Of a stretch of 64,000 bases of DNA, positions 50,153 through 57,623 are shown piece after piece. The position numbers and the translations under genes were made by a program. The number at the start of each line of letters is the position of its first letter. Positions within the stretch are counted from its first letter, which is position 1. This DNA is from DAOPKN01 sp035391225 (GTDB taxonomy: Bacteria; Thermotogota; Thermotogae; MWEM01). The notes beneath the pieces were generated by a model, which saw only the letters and a list, made by a program, of their open reading frames with translations, did no database searches and had not been told where the DNA came from. Where the stretch lies: the NCBI GenBank assembly GCA_035391225.1, contig DAOPKN010000007.1, positions 1 to 64,000 of the forward strand. The letters run 5' to 3'.

Positions 50153-51143
50153 AAAAAGGCAGCGAGTACTCGTGCCAGAGCTCCCAAAAATGCTGCTGGA
50201 AAGCGTCTACGAGCAAAGCATCGCGGGTGACCAGCAAGAACTCGTGGTTCTTTTGCTGCGCGGAGAGCGTCCAGTTGTAGGAGCCCAACACCAAGGTCCG
50301 CCCATCCACCAGCGCGAATTTCTCGTGCAGCAAGCCAGGTTCTCGGGTATCGTAGCGCACCTGGCAAAAGGGGAACAAATCGCGTACCACGCTGTAAGGA
50401 CCCGAAAGGTTCCAGTCCTTGTCCGCCAAAACATGCACACGAACACCATTGGCGGCCAGAACGGCCAGTGTGCGTGCAAGGCGGTAATCGCTGAACGCAT
50501 ACATTCCAATGAGAATGCTTTCCCTTGCACGCGCCAGCTGCCCCACGAGTTCGTCGAACGGCGCATCTCCCGGGGAAAAAAACACCCCAACATCGGCACG
50601 GGCTTGCTTTGACTGCGGGAAAAGGGAAAAAAAGGAATCAAAATGTTCTTGGAAAGCGGCGATAAGTTGGGGAGAGTAGGTCAATACCCCGAAATTTTCG
50701 TGCAGGTCCAAGCTCGTGGGGGTCAGGTTCGCCGAAGATAGCCACAGCGCATCGCTGTCGCGTATCATGTACTTGCAATGCATCAACCCGGACGCATCAT
50801 CGCATTTCCGCGCCACTTCCGCGCTTAGCCCCTCGATGGCTTGATGCGCGTTTTCCGTGAAAAGGCGCACCGAAACTCCGTGTGCCGCCCGCTCGTTCAC
50901 CAGCGCCACCATCTCGGGATCTTGCAAGTCGTAGATGCACACGTCCAACGAACGGCGTGCCTGCGCGATAAAGGTGCGGGTAAAATCCCGCAACCCCTGT
51001 TCGCGAAACACCACCTGGAATTCCCCTTGGATGGGCTGCCCAGTACACAACGGCAGGAAGAGCAATCCCAACAAAAAAATCCCGGCAAAACCGGGAATCC
51101 AGCGGACCTTTTTTGCGAAAATCCAGCAAAGGATGTTCCTCAT
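50136..51143 (-). CDS. Exported phospholipase D family protein
   Basis: 335 residues from the ATG at 51143. The N-terminus has a basic region and hydrophobic core (about 17-35) typical of a signal peptide or anchor. Two HKD motifs are present: MHCKYMIRDSDALWLSSAN (near 120) and LHEKFALVDGRTLVLGSYN (near 271), each followed by the Ser/Asn of the phosphodiesterase site. The family includes phospholipases, Nuc-type endonucleases and cardiolipin synthases. With a signal peptide and this length, an extracellular nuclease or lipase is plausible. Oddities: no ribosome site precedes the ATG, tRNA-Arg ends 12 bases upstream, and an intrinsic terminator lies inside codons 16-24. The gene's end overlaps the GNAT-DUF501 gene. 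Confidence 0.85.
   Translation of the reverse strand: MRNILCWIFAKKVRWIPGFAGIFLLGLLFLPLCTGQPIQGEFQVVFREQGLRDFTRTFIAQARRSLDVCIYDLQDPEMVALVNERAAHGVSVRLFTENAHQAIEGLSAEVARKCDDASGLMHCKYMIRDSDALWLSSANLTPTSLDLHENFGVLTYSPQLIAAFQEHFDSFFSLFPQSKQARADVGVFFSPGDAPFDELVGQLARARESILIGMYAFSDYRLARTLAVLAANGVRVHVLADKDWNLSGPYSVVRDLFPFCQVRYDTREPGLLHEKFALVDGRTLVLGSYNWTLSAQQKNHEFLLVTRDALLVDAFQQHFWELWHEYSLPFSTVPR
51073..51098 (-). terminator. tRNA-operon terminator inside the phospholipase D gene
   Basis: Reading the minus strand, TCCCGG (51096 down to 51091) pairs with CCGGGA (51085 down to 51080) around a five-base loop and runs into seven T (51079 down to 51073). It is placed to end the tRNA-Ser/tRNA-Arg transcript, yet lies within the signal-peptide codons of the downstream gene. 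Confidence 0.7.
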
Positions 51144-51155
51144 ACACTATGAAAT

Positions 51156-51232
51156 TGGCGTGCTCGGGGAGATTCGAACTCCCAGCCTCCACATCCGCAG
51201 TGTGACGCTCTATCCAATTGAGCTACGAGCAC
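51156..51232 (-). tRNA. tRNA-Arg (anticodon GCG)
   Basis: 77 bases with encoded CCA. The acceptor arms are GTGCTCG and CGAGCAC, with G as discriminator. The D-arm contains TAGCTCAATTGGATAGAG. The anticodon loop is CTGCGGA, giving GCG, which reads CGC and CGT without inosine. The T-arm is GGGAGTTCGAATCTCCC. Most bacteria use an ACG tRNA modified to inosine for this box. It lies five bases downstream of tRNA-Ser in the same transcript. Confidence 0.95.
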
Positions 51233-51235
51233 AAA

Positions 51236-51327
<92 letters not shown>

Positions 51328-51340
51328 AGAAATCTGGGGT

Positions 51341-51369
51341 AGTATAGCACACTTTATTTTCTTTTTCAA
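51341..51369 (-). promoter_or_regulatory. Promoter of the tRNA-Ser/tRNA-Arg unit
   Basis: On the minus strand TTGAAA (51369 down to 51364), a 17-base spacer and TATACT (51346 down to 51341) preceded by TGC for an extended -10. It lies 13 bases from the mature 5' end of tRNA-Ser. Confidence 0.88.
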
Positions 51370-51449
51370 GTCATCTGCCTTGGCCCACCTTTCCCCGCAC
51401 CTCCCGCTTTTTTCCAAAATCCGCCAAGTTTCTCCGCATTTCCACCGTA

Positions 51450-51464
51450 ATGGCAGTTTGCCAT
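51450..51464. promoter_or_regulatory. Candidate operator upstream of the sugar ABC operon
   Basis: ATGGCA, a GTT spacer and TGCCAT form a perfect 6-3-6 inverted repeat, 22 bases upstream of the -35 of the 51548 gene. The position suits an activator or a distal repressor. Nothing else in 51370-51486 is recognisable. Confidence 0.4.
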
Positions 51465-51486
51465 GGATATTCCCGGATAATCAGCC

Positions 51487-51515
51487 TTGGTGGACTACTG
51501 GCAGCGTGTTATAAT
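51487..51515 (+). promoter_or_regulatory. Promoter of the sugar ABC transporter operon
   Basis: TTGGTG (51487-51492), a 17-base spacer and TATAAT (51510-51515), with TGT before the -10. Confidence 0.8.
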
Positions 51516-51547
51516 GTTAAGGTTACCATTTAAAAGGAGGGATTTTT

Positions 51548-52816
51548 GTGAAGAAGTTGCTTTTCGTTTTTCTTGCGATCGTTTTCTCCATGAGCTTGTT
51601 CGCGGCTACCATCAACATTCTTGCCTGGGACGATGCGTACACGCGCTCGCTCAAAGAACTTTTGCCCGAGTTTGAGAAAGCCACCGGTCACAAGGTGAAC
51701 CTGGAACTGATCCCCTCGGGTTCCATGCTGGAAAAAACCGCGCTTGGTGTTCAGGCACGGAGCACCAACTACGACCTGGTCACCATCGACGAGGGAAACG
51801 TTGCCCGTTTCGGTTCGTTGCTTCTCCCCTACGCGGATTGGCCCAACGGCAAAACGTATCAAAAGATCACCCCCGAGGAGATCTCTGCGGCTCTGTTCGA
51901 TGCGGCGACCTGGGGCGGAGTAATCAAGGGGATGCCCATCAATGCGAACGCGTACGTTTGGATGACACGCGAAGACATCGTGAACAACCCCGAGTACCAA
52001 GCGGAATTCAAAGCCATGTTCGGCTACGATTTCCAGGTTCCCCAAACACTGGACCAACTGATGAACATGGCCATTTTCTTGCAGGGAAAGGGCATTTTCG
52101 GCTGGGCCCCCTTCACCAAGTCCACCGAAGGTTCCACCTGTGAAGCCATCCTCTTCTTCGAGGCATTCGGCACCTCTTTCATGGAAATGGTGGATGGCAA
52201 GTACCAAGTGGTGCTGGATCGCGAAAAAGCCATCCAGGCCATCCTGTTCTACAAAGAACTGCTGCAGTACGCCCCTCCCGGAGCATTGGATTATGGCCAC
52301 AGCGAACGCATTGCAGCCTACAACCAGGGAAGGGTCTTCTCCATGTTCCAATGGCCCGGCATCGTTCCCAGCCACGAAAACCCCGAAGAGTCTCTCGTAG
52401 CGGGAAAATCCATCTACTCTGCTCCTCCCGCGGGTCCCCAGAAGCGTGCTGCCGTGCGTGGCGTATGGATCATCGGTATTCCCTCCGCCTCGAAACAAGC
52501 ACAAGCCGCCGCGGAATTCGTGTACTGGTGGGGTTCCAAGGCAACCGGAGAGCAATTGGTCGAAGCTGGACAGATCCCGTTCCGCAAAGACCTTCTTGGG
52601 GATCCTGCCCTGATCGCCTCCAAACCCTGGTTCAAGGGAATCGGCGAATCCAGCGAATTTGCGGTTAGCCGACCCAACAAGATCGAGTACTACCCCGAAG
52701 TGTCGGATATGATCAAGTTGAGCTGGCTGGCGGGGGTCAGTGGGCAACTTTCCGCCGAGCAAGCCGTCGACAAAATGATCGCCGACGTGCAGGCAGTCAT
52801 TGCCAAGCATGAATAA
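51548..52816 (+). CDS. ABC transporter sugar-binding protein
   Basis: 422 residues from a GTG at 51548 behind AAGGAGG. A signal peptide ends near residue 19 (SLFA), without a lipobox cysteine. The mature protein has the start of family 1 solute-binding proteins (INILAWDDAYTRSLKELLPEFEK...GHKVNLE), two alpha/beta lobes and an Ala/Pro-rich hinge region (YSAPPAGPQKRAAVRGVW). Aromatic-rich segments suit an oligosaccharide or sugar ligand. The exact sugar is unknown. Two permease genes follow; no ATPase is in the operon, so a shared MsmX/MalK-type ATPase encoded elsewhere must drive it. A GC-rich hairpin after the stop probably lets this gene be expressed above the permeases. Confidence 0.92.
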   Translation: MKKLLFVFLAIVFSMSLFAATINILAWDDAYTRSLKELLPEFEKATGHKVNLELIPSGSMLEKTALGVQARSTNYDLVTIDEGNVARFGSLLLPYADWPNGKTYQKITPEEISAALFDAATWGGVIKGMPINANAYVWMTREDIVNNPEYQAEFKAMFGYDFQVPQTLDQLMNMAIFLQGKGIFGWAPFTKSTEGSTCEAILFFEAFGTSFMEMVDGKYQVVLDREKAIQAILFYKELLQYAPPGALDYGHSERIAAYNQGRVFSMFQWPGIVPSHENPEESLVAGKSIYSAPPAGPQKRAAVRGVWIIGIPSASKQAQAAAEFVYWWGSKATGEQLVEAGQIPFRKDLLGDPALIASKPWFKGIGESSEFAVSRPNKIEYYPEVSDMIKLSWLAGVSGQLSAEQAVDKMIADVQAVIAKHE

Positions 52817-52845
52817 TCAAGAGCCTTCACGCTCTGGCTCTATGC

Positions 52846-52878
52846 AACCCTCCCGGGATCTTTTTCCCCGGGAGGGTT
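52846..52878 (+). promoter_or_regulatory. Intercistronic hairpin between binding protein and permease
   Basis: AACCCTCCCGGG (52846-52857) pairs perfectly with CCCGGGAGGGTT (52867-52878) over a nine-base loop, with no T-run after it. The 3' arm contains GGGAGGG, the likely ribosome site of the permease, so folding would lower permease translation and protect the upstream message from exonucleases. Confidence 0.7.
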
Positions 52879-52898
52879 CTTCTCTGACCAAGAAAAAG

Positions 52899-53753
52899 AT
52901 GCCCACGTTATACTTCATCCTCCCCGCGGCTCTCATCGTTGGGGCAGTTCTTCTCTTTCCGGTTCTGTACGCGCTGGGTCTGTCTTTCTTCCATTATCCC
53001 CTTGTGGATGATGGAACGCGGCAATTCAACGGTCTACAGAACTATTGGACATTGTTCACCGACCCGGAATTTTGGAATTCGCTGTGGCGGCAACTGGGCT
53101 TTATCCTGATCGCCATACCCATCGAACTGGTGATTGGCTTTTTCGTGGCCCTTCTCTTTTCCCGTGACTTTTTCGCGGGCAAAGTTTTGCGCACCCTCTT
53201 GCTACTGCCTGTGTTCATCCTTCCGGTCCTATCGGGTTTAACCTGGCGCCTGATGCTGCAACCCGAGTATGGCGCCCTTTCGTTCCTGCTTTCCAAAATT
53301 GGTTTTGGCGGAAAAACCATCCTGGCGGAGCCAAACCTTGCGTACACCGCGGTGATCGTGCAGGACATCTGGAGGATGTGGCCGTTCATGTTCATGATCC
53401 TGTACGCGGGTCTTTCCAACATCCCCAGGGAACTGTTGGAAGCAGCCAACCTGGACGGGGCAGGTTTTTTCAAGAAGATCACCTCGGTCACCATCCCCTT
53501 GCTCAAGCCAACCATTACCACTGCCCTGCTGTTGCGCGTGATTGATGCACTGCGCATCTTTTCGGAGATCTTCGTCATGACGGATGGGGGCCCGGGGAAT
53601 GCAACCATGCTGTTCTCCATCTACACGTACCGGCAGGCCTTCAAGTACTTCAACATCGGAATCGCTTCCGCGATGGCTGTGATCCTCCTAATAATCGCCA
53701 TCCTGTTTGCGCTGACCCTGGTCCGAAAAAACATGGACCTGGATACCATGTAA
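52899..53753 (+). CDS. Sugar ABC transporter permease (MalF/UgpA type)
   Basis: 284 residues from the ATG at 52899, with six membrane helices. The EAA loop that contacts the ATPase reads ELLEAANLDGAGFFKKITSV. Start choice is unclear. ATG 52809 lies inside the binding-protein gene without a ribosome site and would read through the hairpin. CTG 52884 sits seven bases behind GGGAGGG and would give 289 residues starting like other permeases (TKKKMPTLYFILP). The ATG used here is the conservative choice. A second permease follows after 16 bases. Together they import a sugar delivered by the upstream binding protein. Confidence 0.9.
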   Translation: MPTLYFILPAALIVGAVLLFPVLYALGLSFFHYPLVDDGTRQFNGLQNYWTLFTDPEFWNSLWRQLGFILIAIPIELVIGFFVALLFSRDFFAGKVLRTLLLLPVFILPVLSGLTWRLMLQPEYGALSFLLSKIGFGGKTILAEPNLAYTAVIVQDIWRMWPFMFMILYAGLSNIPRELLEAANLDGAGFFKKITSVTIPLLKPTITTALLLRVIDALRIFSEIFVMTDGGPGNATMLFSIYTYRQAFKYFNIGIASAMAVILLIIAILFALTLVRKNMDLDTM

Positions 53754-53769
53754 CGGAGGTGAGCTGCAG

Positions 53770-54594
53770 ATGAATCGAAAGAAGAAATGGATCACCTTGG
53801 CCATCACCATCACGGCTTTTGCGATTGTTATCGTGGAGATGTTTCCCATCGTCATCATCGTGCTAAACGGCTTCAAACGGGATATCGACATATGGTCGCA
53901 GAATCCCTTTTCCTTCCAGTTCACCCTGCGTAGTTACCAAAAGGTCTTTGCACGGGACGACTTCCTGCTGGGACTCAAAAACAGCTTGATCGTTGGCCTT
54001 TCATCCACAGCAATCTCCATCCTGGCTGGTGCGATGGCTTCCTACGGCATTGCCCGTTTCCACTTCCGTGGCAGAAAGACCGTATCGTATTCCTTCCTCA
54101 TTTCCCGGATGGTGCCCCAGATTTCCCTGGCCATTCCGCTCTACCTTCTGTTCTCACGGATCGGGTTGCGGGACAACTTGCTGGCACTTGTGCTGGCGTA
54201 CACCAGTTTCAACATCCCCTACGTGATCTGGTTGTTACTGCCATTTTTTGCATCCATCCCCAAAACATTCGAAGAGGCAGCCCTCGTGGATGGATGCAAC
54301 CGAAAGCAGATTTTCTGGAAGATCTTCCTCCCCCTTACCGCGCCGGGCTTGGTGGTTGCTTCCGTTTTCGCCTTTATCATGTCCTGGAACGAGTTCATCT
54401 ACGCATTGATCCTCACCGGGAATCAAAGCAAAACCGCACCGATCTCCATCAACGGTTTCATGGGGCAGTACGCCCCCGAATGGGGGCAGTTGGCCGCAGC
54501 CGGAACGCTGATCTTGATTCCCATCTTCGTGTTTACGCTGAGCTTGCAGCGATACATCATCAAGGGACTTACGGCGGGGGGAATCAAGGGGTAG
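53770..54594 (+). CDS. Sugar ABC transporter permease (MalG/UgpE type)
   Basis: 274 residues, six membrane helices, basic start MNRKKKW. The EAA loop is FEEAALVDGCNRKQIFWKIFLP, well conserved, and the C-terminus QRYIIKGLTAGGIKG is typical of MalG-like permeases. It pairs with the preceding permease to form the membrane channel. GGAGGTGAGCTGCAG precedes the ATG at 53770. A terminator follows after 26 bases, closing the three-gene operon. No sugar-degrading enzyme is encoded in the operon, so the substrate cannot be inferred from neighbours. Confidence 0.93.
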   Translation: MNRKKKWITLAITITAFAIVIVEMFPIVIIVLNGFKRDIDIWSQNPFSFQFTLRSYQKVFARDDFLLGLKNSLIVGLSSTAISILAGAMASYGIARFHFRGRKTVSYSFLISRMVPQISLAIPLYLLFSRIGLRDNLLALVLAYTSFNIPYVIWLLLPFFASIPKTFEEAALVDGCNRKQIFWKIFLPLTAPGLVVASVFAFIMSWNEFIYALILTGNQSKTAPISINGFMGQYAPEWGQLAAAGTLILIPIFVFTLSLQRYIIKGLTAGGIKG

Positions 54595-54620
54595 AGAGAA
54601 CCTATTCCCAGCTTTCGTGC

Positions 54621-54644
54621 AAAGGGGCTTATTGCCCCTTTTTT
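54621..54644 (+). terminator. Intrinsic terminator after the sugar ABC operon
   Basis: AAAGGGGC (54621-54628) pairs with GCCCCTTT (54634-54641) over TTATT, with a T-run. Confidence 0.9.
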
Positions 54645-54697
54645 CACATTTTGGGGGAAAAACCGTTGATAGGGGCTTGGCACAGGAGTCTCGAAGA

Positions 54698-54726
54698 TTT
54701 GGAAATGGTTTTTTTTATGATATAAT
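54698..54726 (+). promoter_or_regulatory. Promoter of the [FeFe]-hydrogenase gene
   Basis: TTTGGA (54698-54703), a 17-base spacer and TATAAT (54721-54726), with TGA before the -10. About 90 bases of leader follow before the TTG start. I see no clear riboswitch in them. Confidence 0.6.
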
Positions 54727-54821
54727 TGGGCACCTTTCAAAAAAGGATTTTTTTCACAAGCAAGCACCGCACCTGCCAAATCATTTGCGATTTTTTGGAA
54801 TATGCCGAGGAGGAGATTCGA

Positions 54822-56570
54822 TTGTCTACGGTCAAAGTAACAATCAACGGAAAGTCCCACGAGGTCAACCCCCAAGATACCGTGTTGGACGCCTGCAAGA
54901 ATGCGGGTGTGTACATCCCAACACTGTGCTACCATCCCCGATTGGAATCCACCGGGGGATGCCGGGTTTGCCTGGTCGAAGTGGAAGGGGCGCGAACACT
55001 TCAGCCTGCCTGTGTTACCCAAGTCCAGGATGGAATGGTGATTCGCACTGGATCGGAACGTGTGGATAATGCCCGGAAAATCAACTTGTCCCTGATCCTT
55101 TCCCGCCACCCCAACGATTGCATGACCTGCGAATCCAACGGAAGCTGCGAGTTGCAGGACCTTATCTACCGCTACGATGTTCAACCCATTTTCGGCAAGA
55201 GTGGCCTGATGGAATTGGAAAAGGATGACAGTTCTCCGGCCATCGTCCGAGACCTTACCAAGTGCGTGGCCTGTACACGTTGCGTGCGCGCCTGTGCCGA
55301 CGTACAGAACATGAACATCTACGCCATGGCGGACAGGGGGCATAACACGCTTCCCTTGACCGCTTTCGACCTTCCACTTGGGGATACCGAATGCATGAAT
55401 TGCGGGCAATGTTCCCTTTTCTGTCCCGTGGGAGCCATTACGGCGAATTCTGGGGTTCGAAAGGCGCTGGAAGTCCTTCAAAAAAAGGACAAGGTACTCA
55501 TTGTCCAAACCGCTCCCGCGACCCGCGTGGCCATCAGCGAAGAATTCGGAATGAAACCCGGGAGTACTTCCACGGGTCAGATGGTTTCCGCCCTCAAGCA
55601 GCTGGGTTTCGATTACGTCTTCGACACCAACTTCTCCGCCGACCTCACCATCATGGAAGAAGGATCGGAGCTTTTGCAGCGCGTGAAAGAGGGAGGAACC
55701 TTCCCCATGTTCACCTCTTGCTGCCCCGGGTGGATCAACATGATGGAGAAGAAGTATCCCCAGTTCATCCCCAACGTTTCTTCGGCGAAATCTCCACAGC
55801 AGATGCTTGGTCCCGTGATCAAAACGTTCTTCGCGGAAAAGATCGGCGTCAAGCCGGAGGACATCTTCAGCGTTTCGATCATGCCCTGTACCGCCAAGAA
55901 GGACGAAGCCCTGCGCCCGCAGCACCAAATGGAAAACGGAGAACCGTGGGTTGACTTGGTTCTGACCACCCGCGAACTGGGCAAGCTGGTGCGCTTCAAG
56001 AAGATCCCCTTTGGATCCCTGGAAGACTTGCCCTACGATGACCCCCTGGGAGAATCAACGGGTGCAGCCGTCATTTTCGGCGCAACCGGAGGAGTGATGG
56101 AAGCAGCGCTTCGTACCGCGTACGAATTGGGAACTGGCCAGCCCCTACCACGTATCGATTTCGAACCCGTGCGGGGACTCACCGGCATCAAGGAAGCCGA
56201 AATCGATTTCGGCGGAAAACCGTTCAAGGTTGCCGTGGCACACGGGGGAAAGAACGTGCAGGAACTCCTGGACAAGATCGATCGCGGCGAAGCCTACTAC
56301 GATTTCGTGGAAATCATGGCTTGCCCCGGGGGGTGTATCGGTGGAGGCGGAGAACCCTACAGCCTGGATGGCGAAATCCTGGAAAAGCGGATGAAGGGTG
56401 TGTACTCCATCGACGAAGCCATGACCCTTCGCAAGTCCCACGAGAACCCGTCGATCACCAAGCTGTACGAAGATTTCCTGGAAAAACCGTTGAGCCACAA
56501 GTCCCACGAATTGCTTCATACCCACTACAGCGATCGCTCCAAGGAGAAAACCAAGGAGCAGGCAGTATAA
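54822..56570 (+). CDS. hydA: [FeFe]-hydrogenase, modular (HydA/CpI type)
   Basis: 582 residues from a TTG at 54822 behind GAGGAGGAG. Domains in order: plant-type [2Fe-2S] ferredoxin (Cys36, 47, 50, 64); His/Cys [4Fe-4S] site (His96, Cys100, 103, 109); two [4Fe-4S] clusters (Cys148, 151, 154, 158 and Cys191, 194, 197, 201); then the H-cluster domain with TSCCPGW (Cys300, 301), MPCTAKK (Cys356) and MACPGGCIGGGGEP (Cys501, 505). All ligands are intact. It catalyses proton reduction or hydrogen oxidation. The layout and length equal Clostridium pasteurianum CpI and the HydA of electron-bifurcating HydABC. No hydB, hydC or maturase gene is in the window, so partners are elsewhere or it works alone with ferredoxin. 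It has its own promoter and terminator. Confidence 0.96.
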   Translation: MSTVKVTINGKSHEVNPQDTVLDACKNAGVYIPTLCYHPRLESTGGCRVCLVEVEGARTLQPACVTQVQDGMVIRTGSERVDNARKINLSLILSRHPNDCMTCESNGSCELQDLIYRYDVQPIFGKSGLMELEKDDSSPAIVRDLTKCVACTRCVRACADVQNMNIYAMADRGHNTLPLTAFDLPLGDTECMNCGQCSLFCPVGAITANSGVRKALEVLQKKDKVLIVQTAPATRVAISEEFGMKPGSTSTGQMVSALKQLGFDYVFDTNFSADLTIMEEGSELLQRVKEGGTFPMFTSCCPGWINMMEKKYPQFIPNVSSAKSPQQMLGPVIKTFFAEKIGVKPEDIFSVSIMPCTAKKDEALRPQHQMENGEPWVDLVLTTRELGKLVRFKKIPFGSLEDLPYDDPLGESTGAAVIFGATGGVMEAALRTAYELGTGQPLPRIDFEPVRGLTGIKEAEIDFGGKPFKVAVAHGGKNVQELLDKIDRGEAYYDFVEIMACPGGCIGGGGEPYSLDGEILEKRMKGVYSIDEAMTLRKSHENPSITKLYEDFLEKPLSHKSHELLHTHYSDRSKEKTKEQAV

Positions 56571-56588
56571 AAAAACTTTGCAATCCCT

Positions 56589-56618
56589 AACCCCCCGCAC
56601 AACCGCGGGGGGTTTTTT
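56589..56618 (+). terminator. Intrinsic terminator after hydA
   Basis: CCCCCCGC (56591-56598) pairs with GCGGGGGG (56605-56612) and is followed by six T. Confidence 0.92.
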
Positions 56619-56702
56619 CTGACAAGACTTCACAAAGGACCAAGGCGTCTTTACCCCCATGGCATACAATCTCCTCGAAAACCATTCGAGGAGGAGAAAA
56701 AA

Positions 56703-57530
56703 ATGAAACGAACGTACATCTTGGTTCTTCTGGCACTCGGGCTTACCCTGGGGCTTTTTGCAAACACCCTGGTGATCAAGGGAAGCAACACCATTTTCCC
56801 GGTTGCACAGCTCTGGATCGAACGCATGCAGCAAATCCAGCCGGATGTTAACATCACGCTGGAAGGCGCAGGTTCTTCCACGGGGATCGCGGCCCTTTTC
56901 AACGGAACCACCGATATCGCGAATTCCAGCCGCTGGCTCAAGGGGAGCGAGCTCGAAAAAATGGCCGCCGAGGGCAAGTACTTCATCCCCTTCGTTCTGG
57001 GCTACGATGGAATTGCCCTGATCGTGAACCCTCAACTCGGGCTGGAGCAAATTTCCCTGGAAACCCTGCAAGGCATCTACTCCGGGAAACTCAAAACCTG
57101 GCGCCAAGTGGATCCCAACCTTCCCAACCAGCAAATCGTGAGCTACTCCCGCAATACCGCCTCCGGAACGTATGAAACGTTTGAAAAGATCGTGCTCAAC
57201 GGTGTGCGCATGGATCCCCGCGTGCGCATGGTCGAATCCACCCAGTACGTGGTGGATACCGTTGCACAGAACCCCTACGCCATCGGGTACGTGGGAGTGG
57301 GATACGTTTCCGACCAGGTACAGGTGCTGCAGGTTGAGGGGCAACTTCCCACCAAGAACAACATCCTGAACATGGTATATCCCATCTCCCGTCCCCTGTT
57401 CCTCTTCGTGGACGCCACCGAGGGATTCCCAGAAACCGGTACAATCAAGCAATTCCTCACCTTGGCGTTCTCCCTCGAGGGCCAACAGATGGTGGAAAAA
57501 GCTGGCTACATTGCAGCATACGGCCAGTAA
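56703..57530 (+). CDS. pstS: Phosphate ABC transporter substrate-binding protein, PstS
   Basis: 275 residues. A signal peptide (1-20) without lipobox. GSNTIFPVAQLW and EGAGSSTGIAALFNGTTDIANSSR are the two phosphate-binding blocks of PstS, and SRNTASGTYETFEKIVL is the third. It captures phosphate outside the membrane for PstCAB. No pstC, pstA, pstB or phoU follows: a terminator comes directly after. GAGGAGG precedes the ATG. TACAAT (56665-56670) may be the -10. The lone gene may allow extra binding protein to be made under phosphate starvation, and it fits with the secreted 5'-nucleotidase in this window. Confidence 0.9.
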   Translation: MKRTYILVLLALGLTLGLFANTLVIKGSNTIFPVAQLWIERMQQIQPDVNITLEGAGSSTGIAALFNGTTDIANSSRWLKGSELEKMAAEGKYFIPFVLGYDGIALIVNPQLGLEQISLETLQGIYSGKLKTWRQVDPNLPNQQIVSYSRNTASGTYETFEKIVLNGVRMDPRVRMVESTQYVVDTVAQNPYAIGYVGVGYVSDQVQVLQVEGQLPTKNNILNMVYPISRPLFLFVDATEGFPETGTIKQFLTLAFSLEGQQMVEKAGYIAAYGQ

Positions 57531-57546
57531 ATCCCGGGCAAACCGT

Positions 57547-57577
57547 ACCCCCCGGCCGCAAGCCGGGGGTTTTTTTA
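57547..57577 (+). terminator. Intrinsic terminator after pstS
   Basis: CCCCCGGC (57549-57556) pairs with GCCGGGGG (57562-57569) over CGCAA and is followed by seven or more T. Confidence 0.92.
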
Positions 57578-57586
57578 TGGTATGAT
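57578..57586 (+). promoter_or_regulatory. Extended -10 promoter of the 57624 gene
   Basis: TGGTATGAT directly after the upstream terminator's T-run. There is no usable -35, since that position is the terminator stem. Confidence 0.5.
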
Positions 57587-57623
57587 TACGGGGAAAACCA
57601 ACGCGCGAAAGGAGCCATTCCCC

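Noticed and set aside
54423..55928. 501-codon minus-strand frame inside hydA
   Set aside because: Shadow of a gene whose cluster-binding cysteines are all in place on the plus strand.
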